A stretch of 64,000 nt of DNA from Minicystis rosea (GCA_001931535.1 CP016211.1:13190377-13254376); one strand, 5' to 3'; shown: positions 46,620 to 55,858, counted from the first letter of the stretch. Program-made: numbers and translations. The notes: generated by a model from the letters alone, not told the origin.

Positions 46620-48143
46620 GTGATCGACGTCGAGGCGCTGCGACGAGAACATGCCGAGCAGCGTGCGCAGATCGCCGAGTTGCTCTCAACGAACGCGAGG
46701 CTCGTGACCGAGATCGCGAAGCTCAATGAGCGGCTCGCGGAGCTCCTGGCAATCGCCGAGCGCAAACAGCGCAAGACGGCGTCGCGCCCGGAGAAGAAAC
46801 CCGAGCCGCCGCCCGTCGTGGCGGCGGAGGCGCAGCAGGCGTTCGACGCGCGGCCCAAGCCTCCTGACCTGCCGGAGAAGACGAAGACGCCGAAGAGCGG
46901 CGCGCGACGGGTCGGCCGAAGGGCCATTCCCGAGCACCTCCCCGTCGAGGAACACCGCCTCCGGCCAGTGAGCTGCGAACACTGCGGCTCGACCGAGCTC
47001 GATGTCGTTGACGAGGTCATCGAAGAGAAGCTTCATGTCGTGAAAGAGCACCAGCGCCGCCGCGTCGTGAGGCGCACGACGTGTCGCTGTCGAAAGTGTC
47101 TGGAGCGCACGACACCGGCCTCGCTGCCCGCGCCCTATCCGCGCTCGAAAGTCACCTGCGACTGGCTCGCTTGGTTCATCCACCAGAAGTTCGGCCTGCT
47201 CTCGCCGCTCGACCGGATCCGCCGCGACCTCGCGGAGCGCGGCATCCCGCTCGCGATGGGCACACTCGTGAGCTTCGTAGAACGCGCGGCCGACTTGCTC
47301 GCGCCGATCGATGGCCACCATTGGCGAAAGCTGTTGTCGGGCTCGTGGATGGCCACCGATGGGACCGGCCTCAAGGTGCTCGTTCCCGGTCTGCCGGCCG
47401 CGCACGACGGCTACGTCGAGCTCTATCGAAACACCGAATGTGCGGTGTTCCAGTACGCAGCGCAGAAGGGGAGCGACGATGTCGTCGCCAAGCTTCAACC
47501 CTTCTGCGGAACGATGACCGCCGACGCCGAGCACCGATTCAACCCCGTATACGCGACCGGCCGCGTGATCGAAGCCGGCTGCAACGCGCACGGCCGCCGC
47601 AAGTTCCGCGACGCCGAGCAGACGCAGCCGGTGCTCGCGAAAGAGGGCGGCGCGTTCATTGCCGCGATGTACGCCGTCGAAGCGGAGGCACACAAGGCCG
47701 GTCTCGTTGGCGCGTCGCTGCGCGCTCACCGGCAGCAGCACATCCGGCCCATCGCTGATGACTTCGCGAAGTGGCTCGCTGCCGTCGAGCCAACACTCCT
47801 GCCCTCCGACCCACTGACCACGGCTGTCGGCTACTATCAAAAGCACTGGGAGGCACTCACCCGCTTCATCGCGGCCCCCGAGGTGCCCATCGACAACTCA
47901 CCCACGGAGCGCGAGTTCCAGAACCTCGCCAAGCTGCGGCTCAACATGTTGTTCGCGGGCAGCACCGAGGGAGCACACCGCGCCTGCGTGCTGCTCGGTA
48001 TCGTCGCGACCTGCCGCGCCATCGGCGTTCCGGTGCAGGCTTATCTCACATGGGTGTTCGAGCGCCTCGGCACCCACCGTGAGAGGTTCGGCCTCGCGCT
48101 CGAGGCGCTCACCCCAGCCGCCTTCAAGGCCGCGCGCGGCTGA
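46620..48143 (+). CDS. tnpC: IS66 transposase TnpC
   Basis: A 507-residue DDE transposase. N-terminal leucine-zipper-like coiled coil (~1-50), zinc-binding segment ('CEHCGSTELD', then 'CRCRKCLERT'), helix-turn-helix, and the catalytic domain with 'WMATDGTGLKVLV' (first Asp), 'CNAHGRRKFRDA' and Glu in 'DNSPTEREFQNL'. The C-terminal IS66_C segment is 'GIVATCRAIGVPVQAYLTWV'. GTG start at 46620, 39 bp after tnpB. Full length and intact. Confidence 0.95.
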   Translation: MIDVEALRREHAEQRAQIAELLSTNARLVTEIAKLNERLAELLAIAERKQRKTASRPEKKPEPPPVVAAEAQQAFDARPKPPDLPEKTKTPKSGARRVGRRAIPEHLPVEEHRLRPVSCEHCGSTELDVVDEVIEEKLHVVKEHQRRRVVRRTTCRCRKCLERTTPASLPAPYPRSKVTCDWLAWFIHQKFGLLSPLDRIRRDLAERGIPLAMGTLVSFVERAADLLAPIDGHHWRKLLSGSWMATDGTGLKVLVPGLPAAHDGYVELYRNTECAVFQYAAQKGSDDVVAKLQPFCGTMTADAEHRFNPVYATGRVIEAGCNAHGRRKFRDAEQTQPVLAKEGGAFIAAMYAVEAEAHKAGLVGASLRAHRQQHIRPIADDFAKWLAAVEPTLLPSDPLTTAVGYYQKHWEALTRFIAAPEVPIDNSPTEREFQNLAKLRLNMLFAGSTEGAHRACVLLGIVATCRAIGVPVQAYLTWVFERLGTHRERFGLALEALTPAAFKAARG

Positions 48144-48186
48144 CGGCCGCGACCACCTGGGCCACGGCACATCTCGGCTGCGGCCG

Positions 48187-48219
48187 CATCCCGGCTTCGC
48201 TGATCGGTCACGCTGCAGC
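48187..48219. repeat. Right IS66 inverted repeat and target duplication
   Basis: 48187-48211 is the inverted partner of 45855-45879. 48212-48219 is the second GCTGCAGC. Coding sequence of the interrupted M15 gene resumes directly after. Confidence 0.9.
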
Positions 48220-48496
48220 CGACGGTGAGCATGGAGCTGCTGCCGTGACCATCATGGTGGGTCACTACTCGGGTCGGAAGGCAGCACCCGGGTTCGGTAA
48301 TCACACCAACGGGATCGCCGTGGACTTCGTCGCCACGCAGGGCGGCTCGACGCTGGGCGCGAACGTGTCCCAGAATCGGCTCTGGCTCGCATCATGGTTT
48401 CATCAATGGCTCGTGGCGCACGCGGCCGCCGACTTCCACTTCAAGCCGATCGCCACGGAAGCCTGGCACTGGGAATACCGACCCTGAAACGGACAT

Positions 48497-49506
48497 TCAT
48501 CTGTCCGTACCAACGTATACACCGCCGGATAGCCAGCCGACGGCATCCCCTCCGAGATCCTGGCACTTTCCGCCCACTGCGCAGAGTTGCGTTCCAATCA
48601 GGAAGTGCTTCCCGGAGCGGTCGAAATGATACCTACCACACGGGCCGGACGGGACCGCGTCGAGCTCCCCCCACGACGCAGCCACGGGCGGCGTCGCGAA
48701 CACCTTCTTGACCGGGTCGTAGAGGTGGCAGCCGAAATGCTGGCAGTCACCCTGGGTGAAGCTCGTCACCACGAGCTCCACGCCGCTCCCATCGAAGGGG
48801 ATTGGCTTTCCGCAGGAGTCCGCAGGGCATTTCGATCGGCGCGCGGAGAACGGGGCCGCCGGTGGCGCCGCGCTGGAGGGAAATTCCCGTCGCGCCACAC
48901 GGGTGGTGCCGGGTTCACGCGCGATCTGCCCGCGGAGCCAGGCTACTCCAATGAGGGACGAGCCTTTCGGCTCTCTCCAGCCCGCGGTGTCAGCATCGAG
49001 GAGCCGGAGTAGAGGATTCTCTTTCCATTCGAGCGTGAGTGAACGGCCCGCGTCACAACCGCTTGGCGATGCAGAGGCGTGCGTTCCGCCGTCGATCGTC
49101 CGCGTGATGCTGATCGGGATCCCGGCTGGCAGCCCTTTCGCGATAGCGATCACCTCGTCTCCTCCGGCACGGAGATCAACGACGTCGAGAGTGTCATTCC
49201 TCTGCACCCAGACGAGATCGAGCGTCGCATCGTGCTCGACGAATGTGGCCGCTCCGGTCCACAGGACGCGCGACCGACCGCTCTCGATGGCCTTCGCGAT
49301 CAACGCATCACGTGTGTGGACGAGCGCCACCGGCTCGTCGCCCGCCCATCGCAAGAGGGGGCAGGGGTGCTCTTCGCCGTCGATCTCGGGGTGCCGCTCT
49401 GTGTGGATGAGTCTGCCTTGCGCGAGCACGCGGAGAGGGCCGTTATGATCGTCAGGAGCGCGGTGGCGGTGCCGAGGTTATGGTTGCTCAGGATGCGTGA
49501 TCTCAC
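48497..49506 (-). CDS. Putative lipoprotein, possible second immunity protein (frameshifted)
   Basis: A reconstructed ~336-residue lipoprotein. The ATG at 49506 begins a signal peptide with lipobox 'ITALSAC'. The frame breaks at the CCCC run (plus-strand GGGG 49388-49391): adding one base gives 'SGTPEIDGEEHPCPLLRWAG', which continues to the stop at 48497. The mature part is beta-rich with several Cys pairs near the end ('GDCQHFGCHLYDP', 'GPCGRYHF', 'LCAVGGKC'). It overlaps the upstream lipoprotein gene by 4 bp and is last in the muramidase operon. It ends 9 bp from the convergent M15 gene. Immunity role is inferred from the operon. Confidence 0.6.
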
Positions 49507-50633
49507 TCGGCGGCCTCATCGAGCGACTTGCATCGCTCCGTCAGAGGATTCGCGGACACGGCCACGCAACGCGCTCCCAGAGCACAATCCACGTCCGGGG
49601 TGCCGCACACTGCGCCGCGTTGCACGATGCGTCGTGCAGTCTCCGCGGGGCGACCTACTTGTTTTTTGAGGATGGCGATGCCTTCGCATCCGAGGCGGAT
49701 GACCATGGTGCTGTCGTCGAGCACGATGACCTCTGAAGGTACATTCGTCAGAGGCGTGGGCGTGGCAGTCGAGGCGGCGCCAGGACACGAGACTTGGAGA
49801 AGGCGGGAGCGCTCGCGATCGCGGAGCCCCCAGAAGCTCTCGAACGCCGTGCACGGTCGCACCGCATTCGGATCTGCCAGTTCCGAGCTCGTGTCGCGCG
49901 CGAGCCAGAGCACCGTGCATTCCCTGCGAAGGTCCCCAAGCGCGCTGGTCAGCGTACGTGAAGCGCGATCGAGCGAGATTGTGAGGCGCTTCCAGTCCGC
50001 CCATGGAAAGCTCGTGAGCTGCTCCAGCGGCCCAGCACGCACGGAGCTCACCGTCCATGTCCCCCAGACCGATCCCGGGAGCGGCTCGAAGACGCGATCC
50101 GCACAGGGCACCCCTGGTAGATCACGCTCGCCGAGAAACACGCCCCCCAGCAAGATGCGGTGAACGTCATCTACCCATGCCCACAACCGACCCCCGGAAG
50201 CGAGCATGAGAGAGCGGTCACGCACGAAGAGCGGCGGGCGCGTAGCGAGGATGTCGTTCTTCAGCGTCGCCGCGAATATCTCATTGTAGTGCACGAGGAG
50301 ATCGGCGGATGCGGCGATGTGCTTCAAGCAATGCGCTGTGTGGACGCGAAGCGGATAGCGGACGAGGGCTGCGACCTTGGTCCGATCATCCCGTGCGAGC
50401 CCGTCGTGCAGCGAGGCGACAAACCGCTCGACGTCTCCGCGCGAGAGGCAGAGATCGCGATAAGGCCCCTCGATCTCTTCAGGCGGCCGCGCGCAGGCAC
50501 CCCCGTCCATTGGTGCGCTGCTCGCGCCGCCATCACGTGCCGGCAACGCGCCGGCGTCGGCGCTTCTGTCACGCGCTCGGCAACCGAGCACCAACGAAGC
50601 GACGACGAGGACCCCCGTGGCACGCACGATCAC
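49503..50633 (-). CDS. Putative lipoprotein, candidate immunity to the GH24 muramidase
   Basis: A 376-residue lipoprotein with signal peptide and lipobox 'SLVLGC' (Cys ~18), an acidic/Gly linker, and an alpha/beta mature domain. One stretch, 'LARDDRTKVAALVRYPLRVH', resembles small cystatin/NTF2-like folds found in other envelope immunity proteins, but the match is loose. GTG start at 50633 overlaps the muramidase stop (GTGA). It lies directly behind the effector, the usual place for immunity. Confidence 0.7.
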   Translation of the reverse strand: MIVRATGVLVVASLVLGCRARDRSADAGALPARDGGASSAPMDGGACARPPEEIEGPYRDLCLSRGDVERFVASLHDGLARDDRTKVAALVRYPLRVHTAHCLKHIAASADLLVHYNEIFAATLKNDILATRPPLFVRDRSLMLASGGRLWAWVDDVHRILLGGVFLGERDLPGVPCADRVFEPLPGSVWGTWTVSSVRAGPLEQLTSFPWADWKRLTISLDRASRTLTSALGDLRRECTVLWLARDTSSELADPNAVRPCTAFESFWGLRDRERSRLLQVSCPGAASTATPTPLTNVPSEVIVLDDSTMVIRLGCEGIAILKKQVGRPAETARRIVQRGAVCGTPDVDCALGARCVAVSANPLTERCKSLDEAAE

Positions 50634-51466
50634 CGATAGCCTCGATCCACGTACCTTCCTTCGACAAATAGTGTTTTTCGTCGCGCGCCGCGCTCGCCAT
50701 CGCGCGACCCGAGGAGCTCCGCGACCTTGTCCTTGTCACCGTTCCGGAGCGGCTCCTCGATTTCCTTCCGCCAGCTCTGGAAACAAAGGTCCACGATGGC
50801 ATCGAACTCCGTTTGCGTGAGAGTGAATCTCTTGGAGTTGACGAATCGCTCTTTGCCTTGCAAGTCGCTATCGAAGTACGCCTGCGCCTGGGCCAGCGTG
50901 ATCGTTCCGACCTCTCCTTTGCTCGGGTCGCACGGGCCTCTGTGGACGAGGTGGCCCCAGCCAACGGTGCAGTTGCGCTTCGACACGTCTGTCACCGCCG
51001 CCTGCGAATCAATATCGTAGTAGTCGAGTCGGAGGGCCTCGCTGTTCCTGATCCACACCCTGCCGGCTTCACTTGTGACCATCTTGGGGGCATCACCCGC
51101 CCCGTTAACTGTGGTCTTTGCACCTCCGGGCGCTGCATTCGTGGGCGGCGCGGTAACAGGGAGCGCCTCGACCACTTCGATCTGCATGAAGGCCCAGACG
51201 TCGCCGTTCTTGTTTCTGGCCTCCAGCATCGCGTTGCCGACACGATCGCCACGCACTGTGAAATAGCGTAGGTCCGGTGGATTCGGCGACGTCTCGGTGG
51301 CTCGCCCGATGCTGGGATCGTTGAACGCTACGACGAGTTTCTCGCCATCGACGCCACCACCGTAAAGCGCGACATCGGATGTCCTGCCGACCTCGATGTA
51401 CTGCTTGTTGAGCGAGGCCTCGTACCCTTGCTTGTCGCTCGTGTCTGGCTTGGAGAAGTTCGCCAT
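50630..51466 (-). CDS. Putative T6SS effector, GH24-type muramidase
   Basis: A 278-residue predicted lysozyme. N-terminal ~25-105 is an Ig-like domain ('YFTVRGDRVGNAMLEARNKNG'), then a linker. The catalytic part (~140-275) follows the T4-lysozyme plan: Glu ~143 in 'NSEALRLDYYD', Thr ~167 in 'CTVGWGHLVH', 'ITLAQAQAYFDSDL', 'TQTEFDAIVDLCFQSW', and the C-terminal 'RRKTLFVEGRY'. The Glu-to-Thr spacing is longer than in T4 lysozyme because of an insert. Preceded 3 bp upstream by a LysM adaptor gene and followed by two lipoprotein genes, all on the minus strand. Confidence 0.85.
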   Translation of the reverse strand: MANFSKPDTSDKQGYEASLNKQYIEVGRTSDVALYGGGVDGEKLVVAFNDPSIGRATETSPNPPDLRYFTVRGDRVGNAMLEARNKNGDVWAFMQIEVVEALPVTAPPTNAAPGGAKTTVNGAGDAPKMVTSEAGRVWIRNSEALRLDYYDIDSQAAVTDVSKRNCTVGWGHLVHRGPCDPSKGEVGTITLAQAQAYFDSDLQGKERFVNSKRFTLTQTEFDAIVDLCFQSWRKEIEEPLRNGDKDKVAELLGSRDGERGARRKTLFVEGRYVDRGYR

Positions 51467-51469
51467 GGC

Positions 51470-52105
51470 TCAGCCTCCGTGCTTCTCCAAGAGCATCGAT
51501 CTCGTCTCGTCGTCCAACGTGCCGGTCGGCAAGAGCTCGTGATCGATTTGGAAGGCGTGAATGGCCGCGCGCTCGGCAGCCTCGGTGTCTCCCTCTCCGG
51601 CGTCCGCCGAAGGCTCCTCGTAATAGCCGAGGTGTTGAAGGCGCTTTCGCACTCCTGTGGGCTCTCCGATCGGGTCCATGTCACCGACATGCACGGGATA
51701 GGTCACGTGGGACTTGGGGAACATCACCTGGAGCTCTCGTACATGAACGGGGACGCTGATCTCCAGAGCTCCGTTGCCATCGGTGGTGCCCTCCTCGGGC
51801 TCGCCCATGCCGTGGATGACGTAGGGCTCGTTGGCGCGAGGCTCGTCGAGGTCCTTGAATACTAGACTCACTTTGGTCCGAGGGACCTTGGCGACATATA
51901 GGTTGCTCGTATTCGCCGTGAGCGGCATCCATTGGGGCTCGGGGGCCGGAACATAGAGGATGTCGCCGGGGTGGAGGAGATTTGGATCGCGCTGCTGCTT
52001 GAGCTCGGCATTCTTGGGGTCGTTCCAGATCTTGTCTGGATCGGAGCCGAGGGCGTGCGCTACTTTCTCGAGGTAATCACCCTGCTTGATGACGTATGGT
52101 CTCAT
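51470..52105 (-). CDS. LysM + TTR-like + peptidoglycan-binding protein, putative T6SS effector adaptor (third copy)
   Basis: A 211-residue paralogue of the proteins at 41206 and 44344 with the same order: LysM (~3-52, 'YVIKQGDYLEKVAHALGS'), TTR-like (~65-140, 'EEGTTDGNGALEISVPV'), PGB (~150-208, 'AIHAFQIDHELLPTGTLDD'). More diverged than the other two. First gene of a four-gene minus-strand operon with the GH24 effector and two lipoproteins. ATG at 52105. Confidence 0.85.
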   Translation of the reverse strand: MRPYVIKQGDYLEKVAHALGSDPDKIWNDPKNAELKQQRDPNLLHPGDILYVPAPEPQWMPLTANTSNLYVAKVPRTKVSLVFKDLDEPRANEPYVIHGMGEPEEGTTDGNGALEISVPVHVRELQVMFPKSHVTYPVHVGDMDPIGEPTGVRKRLQHLGYYEEPSADAGEGDTEAAERAAIHAFQIDHELLPTGTLDDETRSMLLEKHGG

Positions 52106-52421
52106 CGGCCGAGTGCGAGAACGGTACTGGCGGAGTTGAGGTGCGTCAACGCTCGGCGCGAGCTGATCGGGAGTTCAACCGCTGGTTCAGCAGGGCGCCT
52201 CGATCGAAGGCCGCACGGTGTCGCCGCCCCGCTCCCGGTCGCGAGCACTAACATTGGAGCCTCGCTGGAATCGGGTGTCGGTCGTGGAGGATTCTTGGAG
52301 CACGAGGCCCCAGACGACGCGCGATCGAGCGTGCCCGCGCGTGCGTCGGACGAAGCGAACAGCACGCCTTCGCGCGGTAGCAGGTAAGGACCATGACGTT
52401 CCAGATGCGCCGCGCGAGTCG
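52106..52421. other. Intergenic region, nothing recognised
   Basis: 316 bp between the start of the adaptor-muramidase operon and the end of the RmuC-like gene, both on the minus strand. It should contain the operon promoter. No repeat, RNA or gene is recognised. Confidence 0.4.
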
Positions 52422-54129
52422 CTACGCGCTCTTGCGGGTGCAAATCGCCGGGACCGCCTCACCGGCTTGCTCCGACAGCGCCGCGCGAGCCTCCGTGAGG
52501 GACGCGCTCGGCAGCGCCACTGGCGCCCTCTTCGCATCTTTGGCCTCCGCGAGCTCCACGTTCAGCGCTTTCAGCGTCGACCTCTCCTTTCGCAGCAGCA
52601 GGCCCAGCGCGACGCTGCCCTTGCGCGCCTCCTCGCCGAGCTTCTCTGCGTCCATGCGGATCGAGTCGCTAGGCTTGCGCATCTTGTCGAGCCGTTCGAG
52701 CTCATTGTGGATGCGGTGCTCGATGTCGGCGAGTGCCTTGATGTCGACGTCATCGTCCGTGCGCCGCTGCCGGCTCGCGAGCGCGAGCCCGAGGAGGATG
52801 GCGTGTAGGTACGGGTCAGTCGCCTCGTCGGGTCTCGTCCCACACCACGAGGATGTCGTCGCCGTAGCGCGCGAAATTCGGGAACGCCGCGGGGGCATGG
52901 CTGCGCGCCATGACGAACACGCCGCTGTGCGCGGTGCGGTTGCCGCGCGCAAGATCGAGCTCGTGCAGGGCCTTGGTGACGGTGTATGTGCCATCGTGCT
53001 CGCCTTGATGACCATGGCGCCGCCAGCGTAGATGCTCTCGGGCGTGAACCGCACGACCTGATGGCCGACCTTGCAGTTCGGCTTCGCGCCGGTCGTGTGT
53101 GTCGTTGTGTCCACCGTGACGGGCGCACCGCTCACGGCGTGCTGCACGAAGCGGAGCACGGCCCGCTCGTAGTCGAGGCCCCCGCGTGTTGACCTGGCGT
53201 CGCCGCGCCGGCGCTCCTCCAGGCGGACGAGCGAGTCACGGATCTCCTGCTCGAGCTTCACCTGGCGCTCCTGCATGGCGACCATCGCCTCCTGCTGCGA
53301 CTTCAGATGCTGCGAGAGCTGCGCCGAGATCGCGTTCTTCAGGACGGCCATCGGCGAGTTGGGCACGTCGGGGTTCATGGCCGACATGAAGGTCGTGCGG
53401 GCCGACGCCGTCTCGCGCATGAGACGGCTCAGAAGTGATCTCTCGTCGTTGGCGTCGAGCGCCTTCGTAGCGAGCGCGAGCTGCTTGTTGCGGTCCTTGT
53501 CTGTGTCCTCGAGCTCCTCGCGCAGGGTGCGGAGGAAGCGGGCGACAGCGCCGTCCGCCGCGACGGGGTCGAGGGCGCGCGCGAGCTCGGCGTGGTTCGC
53601 CTCGAGCGCCTCGCACAGCTTCGATTCGAGCAGGAAGATCACTCCCTCGCTGTCGGTGGGGCTCAACCGGTGAAGCAGGGGCTGTTCTCGCCGAGCTCGC
53701 CAGCGAGCGTCTGCGCGAGGGCGCCGCGCTCCGGCGCCAGGAAGCGCTCCATCGTCTTGGTGAGATCGCCGCCGTCGCGAAGGAATCCATCGAGGCGGGC
53801 GACGACCTGCCCGTCGCGGGGATCGAAGTAGCGGGCGAGCACCTGCACGAAGGTCGCCTGCTGGCGCTCGACGTAGGCGGCGAGCTGCTTGTCGAGGTCC
53901 TCCTTGAGCGTCTTGCCGACGTCCTGCAGGCGGGACTCCTCGGCCTGCCGGTACGCGTCCAGGAGCGCGCGCATGCCGACGATCCACGCGTCGGTGACGA
54001 GCCCCGCGCGCTGGGCCTCATTCAGTGGGTTGAAGACCGCGAGCTCGTCGCTGCGGTGATTGCGGATGTGCGCCTCGATGGCGCGGGCTTCGACGCCGAC
54101 GAGAACGGTGAGGGGGCTTGGGTATTCAT
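52422..54129 (-). CDS. RmuC/DUF2130-like nuclease-type protein, multiply frameshifted
   Basis: A ~570-residue protein appears when about five or six single-base gaps are filled (near 54112-54116, 53678-53681, 53000, and two near 52830). Start ATG 54129 gives 'MNTQAPLTVLVGVEARAIEA'. The middle is a long coiled coil ('LKSQQEAMVAMQERQVKLEQ'). The C-terminal part is a PD-(D/E)xK-like domain: 'LDYERAVLRFVQHAV', 'CKVGHQVVRFTPESIYAGGAMVIKA', then 'YTVTKALHELDLARGNRTAHSG', 'YGDDILVVWDE'. This resembles DUF2130/RmuC proteins, which act in DNA repair or defence. The nuclease Lys/Glu pattern is partly lost (VIKA where V.E.K is usual). Divergent from the RtcR-like gene, so possibly part of the defence locus. 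Confidence 0.5.
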
Positions 54130-54271
54130 GGTGCGCCGCCCTTCTTCATGTCCCGTTCCATTCATTTCGTGGTCGCGCCGCCGGGGGGATCGTGGGCGCT
54201 TCTCGGGATCGCGGATCTGGCGAGGAGAAGGAGATCTCTGCGAGCAGAAGATTTGTTACTGTGCCCCGGCG

Positions 54272-55777
54272 ATGGTTTGCGTTCTGCTGGCGTGGATCGG
54301 GAAGACCGACATGAAGGCTGCTGCGGGGGACGCCTCGGCAGGTGACGGCCCCATCGCGCAGGCCCTCGCTGTGCGCACCTTTGAACACGTCGTCCTGCTG
54401 AACAACTACCCGGCGACGGAGATCGCGCCCTTCGAGCGCTGGCTCAAGAAGAAGACGAGGGCGAGCGTCGTCGTTCGGCAAGCGTCGCTTTCTTCACCCA
54501 CCCATCACGAGGAGATCTACCGCGCCGTCACGGCGGAGGTCCGGTGGGCGATCGAGGCGTTCGGCAAGAAGGCGAAGCTGATCTTCCATCTGAGCCCCGG
54601 CACCCCGGCGATGGCGTCCATTTGGATCATCGTCGCGAAGACACGCTTCGAGGCGGAGCTCATCGAGTCATCGAAGGAGGCGGGCGTCCGTACCGTGGAG
54701 GTGCCTTTCGAGCTCGCTGCCGAGTTCATCCCGGACGCGATCCGGCGCGCCGACGAGGACCTCGAGCGGCTCAGCGGAGGGCTTCGCCCCGAGGAGCCCA
54801 AATTCGGGGACATCCTCCATCGCAGCGACGCGATGAAGCGCCTCGTGCGTCGCGCCCGGCAAGCGGCGCCGTACTCGGCGCCGATCCTCATCGAGGGCGA
54901 GTCCGGCACGGGTAAGGAGCTTCTGGCCGCCGCCATCCACGAGGCGAGCAGGCGGAACGGCAAGGAGCCCGTCGTCGTAAACTGCGGTGCAATCCCGAAG
55001 GAGCTCGTCGAGTCGCAGCTCTTCGGGCACGTGAAGGGCGCGTTCACCGGCGCTCACGCGGATCACTTGGGCTTCTTCGAGCAGGCGCACCAGGGATCGC
55101 TCTTCCTGGACGAGGTTGGCGAGTTGCCGCTCGACGCGCAGGTAAAGCTGCTCCGCGCGCTGCAGGAGAAGAAGGTTCGGCCCGTCGGCGGCAAGAAGGA
55201 CGTTCCCGTGGACGTGCGAGTGATCTCTGCGACGAATCGCAACCTGCTCACCGAGGTCAGCGCCGGCCGGTTCCGGGAGGATTTGTACTTCCGCCTCGCC
55301 GTGCTCGTGCTGAAGGTGCCGCCCCTTCGCGAGCGTGAGGGAGACGTGGGGCGCCTGGCGCAGCACTACCTCGATAAGCTCAACGCCGAGATGGAGGCGC
55401 AGAGCGGGGGCATCCAGAAGAAACTTTCTGTCGGCGCAAAGAGTCTTCTGCAGCGCCACCCCTGGCCGGGTAACGTCCGCGAGCTCCAGGCGACGCTGCT
55501 TCGCGCATTTGTCTGGTCGAAGGGGCCGACCATCGAGGAAGGCGAGGTCCGCGAGGCGCTCGTCGCTTCGCCACGGTCGGCCGTGCCGGAGATCCTCGGA
55601 CGGCCGCTGGGGGACGGCTTCAAATTGGAGGATGTCCTCAGCGAGGTGGCACGGCACTATCTGGGGAGCGCTATGAACGAGACCAACGGTATCAAGACCA
55701 AGGCGGCAGAACTGCTAGGGTTCGCGAGCTACCAAACCCTCACCGGCTGGCTGAAGAGATACGGAGTGGAAGCTTGA
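54272..55777 (+). CDS. RtcR-like sigma-54 activator with CARF-type sensor domain
   Basis: A 501-residue enhancer-binding protein. Residues ~1-155 are an RtcR-type (CARF-like) ligand domain: 'VLLAWIGKTDM', 'HVVLLNNYP', 'LSSPTHHEEIY', 'LIFHLSPGTPAMASIWIIVA', 'AELIESSKEAGV'. AAA+ domain: Walker A GESGTGKE (~209-216), GAFTGA (~256-261), 'SLFLDEVGELP'. The C-terminal helix-turn-helix is 'IKTKAAELLGFASYQTLTGW'. RtcR homologues sense RNA-derived nucleotides. ATG at 54272 chosen because the sensor begins right there. Directly upstream of hsdR, whose start region has a -24/-12 site (55859-55874), so it probably induces the restriction operon. Confidence 0.9.
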   Translation: MVCVLLAWIGKTDMKAAAGDASAGDGPIAQALAVRTFEHVVLLNNYPATEIAPFERWLKKKTRASVVVRQASLSSPTHHEEIYRAVTAEVRWAIEAFGKKAKLIFHLSPGTPAMASIWIIVAKTRFEAELIESSKEAGVRTVEVPFELAAEFIPDAIRRADEDLERLSGGLRPEEPKFGDILHRSDAMKRLVRRARQAAPYSAPILIEGESGTGKELLAAAIHEASRRNGKEPVVVNCGAIPKELVESQLFGHVKGAFTGAHADHLGFFEQAHQGSLFLDEVGELPLDAQVKLLRALQEKKVRPVGGKKDVPVDVRVISATNRNLLTEVSAGRFREDLYFRLAVLVLKVPPLREREGDVGRLAQHYLDKLNAEMEAQSGGIQKKLSVGAKSLLQRHPWPGNVRELQATLLRAFVWSKGPTIEEGEVREALVASPRSAVPEILGRPLGDGFKLEDVLSEVARHYLGSAMNETNGIKTKAAELLGFASYQTLTGWLKRYGVEA

Positions 55778-55806
55778 TGGAACGGGCAACGCGAGTTCAA
55801 GAGTCT

Positions 55807-55819
55807 CCGGCCATGCCGG
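55807..55819. promoter_or_regulatory. Inverted repeat upstream of the hsdR promoter
   Basis: CCGGC-CAT-GCCGG, a perfect 5-bp palindrome with a 3-bp centre, about 40 bp before the -24 element. A candidate upstream activating site for the RtcR-like protein. Short and GC-rich, so it could be chance. Confidence 0.35.
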
Positions 55820-55858
55820 GACAGCTTTCGAGTGTTCTGGTATCAACCGTTGAGATGA

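Larger units (their letters stand above)
45855..48211 (+). mobile_element. IS66-family insertion sequence, complete
   Basis: 2357 bp. Terminal inverted repeats: 25 bp at 45855-45879 (begins GTGACCG, contains CGCCGGGATG) and 48187-48211, matching at 23 of 25. It is flanked by 8-bp direct repeats GCTGCAGC at 45847-45854 and 48212-48219, the target-duplication size of IS66. It carries three overlapping or adjacent genes tnpA-tnpB-tnpC, all open and full length, so it may be active. The intact ends and exact duplication point to a fairly recent insertion. Confidence 0.95.
45017..48487 (+). pseudogene. M15-type D,D-peptidase effector gene interrupted by IS66
   Basis: Three pieces make one gene. 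45017-45226 encodes a Gly/Pro-rich start (GGAGGAG 5 nt before ATG 45017). The frame then shifts at ACTTGATGG: either TGATG coupling to an ATG at 45226 or one missing T. Residues run to 45854. An IS66 element (45855-48211) with an 8-bp duplication follows, and the frame resumes to 48487. Removing the element and one duplication joins '...ARAAAADGEHGAAA...' in frame. The C-terminal half has M15 metal-peptidase motifs: 'SAYRSATQELAIW' (left piece), 'HTNGIAVDF' (HxxGxAxD zinc ligands) and 'EAWHWEY'. It likely cleaved D-Ala-containing peptides in the wall. Inactive as it stands. Confidence 0.85.
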
